Source of the DNA: an uncultured Rubritalea sp.
GTDB lineage: Bacteria; Verrucomicrobiota; Verrucomicrobiia; Verrucomicrobiales; Akkermansiaceae
Direction: 5' to 3'
NCBI GenBank assembly: GCA_937132085.1
Contig: CAKZNV010000234.1
Coordinates: 1 to 32,782 of the forward strand
DNA length: 32,782 nucleotides
Shown here: positions 32,263 through 32,782 of the stretch, one piece after another
Layout: each line of letters opens with the position of its first letter
Numbering within the stretch: the stretch's first letter is position 1
Program-made: the position numbers and the translations under genes
Notes under the pieces: generated by a model
Database searches by the model: none
The model's input: only the letters and a program-made list of their open reading frames with translations
What the model was told of the DNA's origin: nothing

Positions 32263-32679
32263 TCAGCGCAGTATCTTGTCCGATGATTTTATTTCGATTA
32301 ACATCTTTCCAGTAATACTGTCGAAACTCTCAATCTTATGTGAGAAAGACTTATTGATTGCGTTGTCGTCAAGTCCCACAAATGAGTAATACATTCTTTT
32401 GATAATTAAAACCCCTTCTATACTTTTGTAGGAGACAAGTAATTGTCCTCCACCAACCAGCCAGCTCGCAGTAAAAGTAATATCTTTGAATTCCTTTTTT
32501 TCTCCTGTTGTGGCTAATTCTTTATACTTTGCTTTATGCATAGATACCACAAAGTCATTATATTTGCTACCTACCTTAAATTCTGTTGGATTGATGTCTG
32601 TTCCTGCTTTTAGTTGAGTAGCCGGGTCAGCGGATGAATTTAATGAACTTAAGATAAAAAGTATGATTAGGTATTTCAT
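32263..32679 (-). CDS. Secreted protein of unknown function
   Basis: 138 residues with signal peptide (IILFILSSLNSSA then DPA). The mature part is a compact beta-rich domain: VGSKYNDFVVSMHKAKY, DITFTASWLVGGGQLLVSY, VLIIKRMYYSFVG. No enzyme motif is seen. It is the eighth consecutive small minus-strand gene in the accessory stretch. The sequence after its start (32680-32782) shows nothing recognisable. Confidence 0.6.
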   Translation of the reverse strand: MKYLIILFILSSLNSSADPATQLKAGTDINPTEFKVGSKYNDFVVSMHKAKYKELATTGEKKEFKDITFTASWLVGGGQLLVSYKSIEGVLIIKRMYYSFVGLDDNAINKSFSHKIESFDSITGKMLIEIKSSDKILR

Positions 32680-32782
32680 ATTAACTAAGATAGCAGGAAA
32701 TTGGGATTCCAGTGTAAAAATTTAGTAAATTTTTAAGCACACGTCATAGCATAGACGACTCCACGGAGAGAGCGAACGTTGA

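Noticed and set aside
26985-32782. Canonical integron attC sites
   Set aside because: R''-like heptamers occur after some genes, but complementary R' boxes and L'/L'' arms at the expected spacing are not found; kept only as a tentative finding.
1-32782. tRNA, rRNA, CRISPR array, complete insertion sequence or prophage
   Set aside because: No cloverleaf, rRNA core, regularly spaced repeat-spacer series, transposase or phage structural gene was seen on either strand.

Overview
The window looks like a chromosome segment of a marine member of Verrucomicrobiota (Verrucomicrobiales, Rubritalea-like). This is inferred from three PEP-CTERM proteins with the C-terminal form VPEPSST-LLGLGG-RR(R/Q)K, a GspG-like prepilin next to a catabolic operon, many small secreted orphan proteins, and fairly low G+C. 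No rRNA or tRNA is present to confirm the taxon.

Region 1 (1-3.7 kb) is methyl-cycle housekeeping: metK and ahcY form an operon on the minus strand, read divergently from an ArsR-HTH/methyltransferase fusion of the SahR type. A TTGAT-type inverted repeat lies in the short shared promoter. Region 2 (3.7-8.1 kb) has a phosphodiester-glycosidase (NAGPA/DUF2233) lipoprotein followed by a degenerate paralogue, two tandem 319-residue PEP-CTERM paralogues, and a HIT-fold protein. A fossil of the HIT gene's 3' end between the PEP-CTERM genes records how they were duplicated.

Region 3 (8.2-25.8 kb) is the core of the window: a locus for breaking down a uronate-containing glycosaminoglycan. It holds two chondroitin ABC lyase-like PL8 enzymes, a secreted GH105-DUF4861 protein, an IclR regulator, and a seven-gene operon eda-kdgK-kduI-TRAP(P,Q,M)-kduD. 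The inferred route is: PL8 lyases cut the polymer to unsaturated oligosaccharides; the GH105 domain releases the unsaturated uronate; the TRAP system imports it; KduI and KduD make 2-keto-3-deoxygluconate (KDG); KdgK phosphorylates it; and Eda splits KDPG to pyruvate and glyceraldehyde-3-phosphate. A motif centred on CATATGTGAAAC recurs upstream of these transcription units and is the probable IclR operator. Two related secreted proteins sharing an RD-YVDN-SV signature, one with and one without a PEP-CTERM anchor, sit on either side of the first lyase and share the motif. No sulfatase and no hexosamine-handling gene is present.

Region 4 (25.9-32.8 kb) is accessory. It starts with a prepilin, then a 116-bp dispersed repeat, an internally deleted pseudogene, and eight small genes of unknown function, all on the minus strand (including secreted proteins, lipoproteins and a zinc-ribbon protein). 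Their spacers contain inverted repeats, and several have GTTRRRY-like heptamers at the gene 3' ends. The region looks like a cassette-type or otherwise fast-evolving island, but no integrase is in view.
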